Origin: Paraburkholderia unamae
GTDB lineage: Bacteria > Pseudomonadota > Gammaproteobacteria > Burkholderiales > Burkholderiaceae
Length of the DNA: 64,000 nucleotides
Direction of reading: 5' to 3'
Assembly: GCF_003268775.1 (NCBI RefSeq)
Contig: NZ_QLSU01000023.1
Location: 83,928 to 147,927 of the forward strand
Shown: positions 63,897 to 64,000 of the stretch, piece after piece
Layout of the letters: every line of letters starts with the position of its first letter
How positions within the stretch are numbered: the first letter of the stretch is position 1
Program-made: the position numbers and the translations under genes
The notes under the pieces: model-generated
The model's database searches: none
The model's input: the letters and a program-made list of their open reading frames with translations, nothing else
Told to the model about the DNA's origin: nothing

Positions 63897-64000
63897 TCAG
63901 CGAGCCTCGCCGAGCTGATCGAGAATCGCGGGGTTTTCCAGCGTGGACACGTCCTGCGTGATCGCCTCGCCCTTCGCGAGCGAGCGCAGCAAACGGCGCA
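63897..64000 (-). CDS. acsA: Acetyl-CoA synthetase, C-terminal end (partial)
   Basis: The last 34 residues of a reading frame that enters from the right edge: RRLLRSLAKGEAITQDVSTLENPAILDQLGEAR then stop. This is the typical end of acetate-CoA ligase (AcsA), just after the catalytic, acetylation-regulated Lys of GKIMRR, which lies outside the window. It converts acetate, ATP and CoA to acetyl-CoA. Confidence 0.8.
   Translation of the reverse strand, partial: RRLLRSLAKGEAITQDVSTLENPAILDQLGEAR

Overview
The window is high-GC DNA (about two-thirds G+C by eye). It is densely packed with ABC transporters, oxidoreductases and small regulators in short, tightly coupled operons. The gene content suggests a Burkholderiales bacterium of the Burkholderia/Paraburkholderia/Caballeronia type: a DUF3331 domain, an SfnB-type flavoprotein, a PHA-type hydrolase, and many parallel catabolic transporters. 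I see no rRNA, tRNA, CRISPR array, insertion sequence or phage gene. All gene names come from reading protein motifs; no database search was possible.

Layout. (1) 1-6029: the end of an SfnB-like flavoprotein, then a five-gene peptide/nickel-type ABC transporter with overlapping stops and starts. (2) 6142-7469: a Tat-exported metallophosphoesterase and a secreted cupredoxin. (3) 7499-8993: a decayed spot, with an AspA/AstE-family amidohydrolase that has lost its zinc-binding middle and a LacI-type effector domain without its DNA-binding head. (4) 9206-18164 (minus): a probable oxygen-controlled operon of a PhaC/PhaZ-like hydrolase, MFS transporter, GltD-like iron-sulfur flavoprotein, pyruvate:ferredoxin oxidoreductase (nifJ) and DHODH-like protein, preceded by a perfect FNR/Anr box. 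(5) 18585-33157: an amino-acid ABC transporter with a class II aldolase-like gene; a minus-strand set (M20 peptidase, DUF1028, RidA, flavin monooxygenase); a LysR regulator; and a Rieske oxygenase with a polyamine-type ABC transporter. A 30-bp element is repeated in front of the two transporter operons. (6) 33176-61747: a roughly 28-kb catabolic supercluster with two sugar-type ABC importers, two GMC dehydrogenases, aldehyde, zinc-alcohol and aldo-keto dehydrogenases, an AroE-like enzyme, two Gfo/Idh proteins, etfBA, a CoA-transferase, an acyl-CoA dehydrogenase, an SDR, DUF993, Dabb and sugar-isomerase genes, and a TetR regulator. (7) 61937-64000: an alpha/beta hydrolase, a SET-DUF3331 fusion protein and the 3' end of acsA.

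How the genes may work together. In region 6 four minus-strand transcripts carry the same 14-bp element (GGTTASTTMYTGRC) 51-83 bp before their first start codon. One copy lies between the TetR gene and the aldehyde dehydrogenase, and another between the CoA-transferase and the acyl-CoA dehydrogenase operon. The simplest reading is one TetR-controlled regulon that imports a polyol, cyclitol or glycoside-like compound, oxidises it, activates it to a CoA ester and dehydrogenates it with a dedicated ETF. The substrate cannot be read from the sequence. In region 5 the shared 30-bp element suggests one LysR regulon for import and oxidative breakdown of a nitrogen-containing compound. In region 4 the FNR box ties pyruvate/ferredoxin chemistry and PHA-related metabolism to low oxygen.
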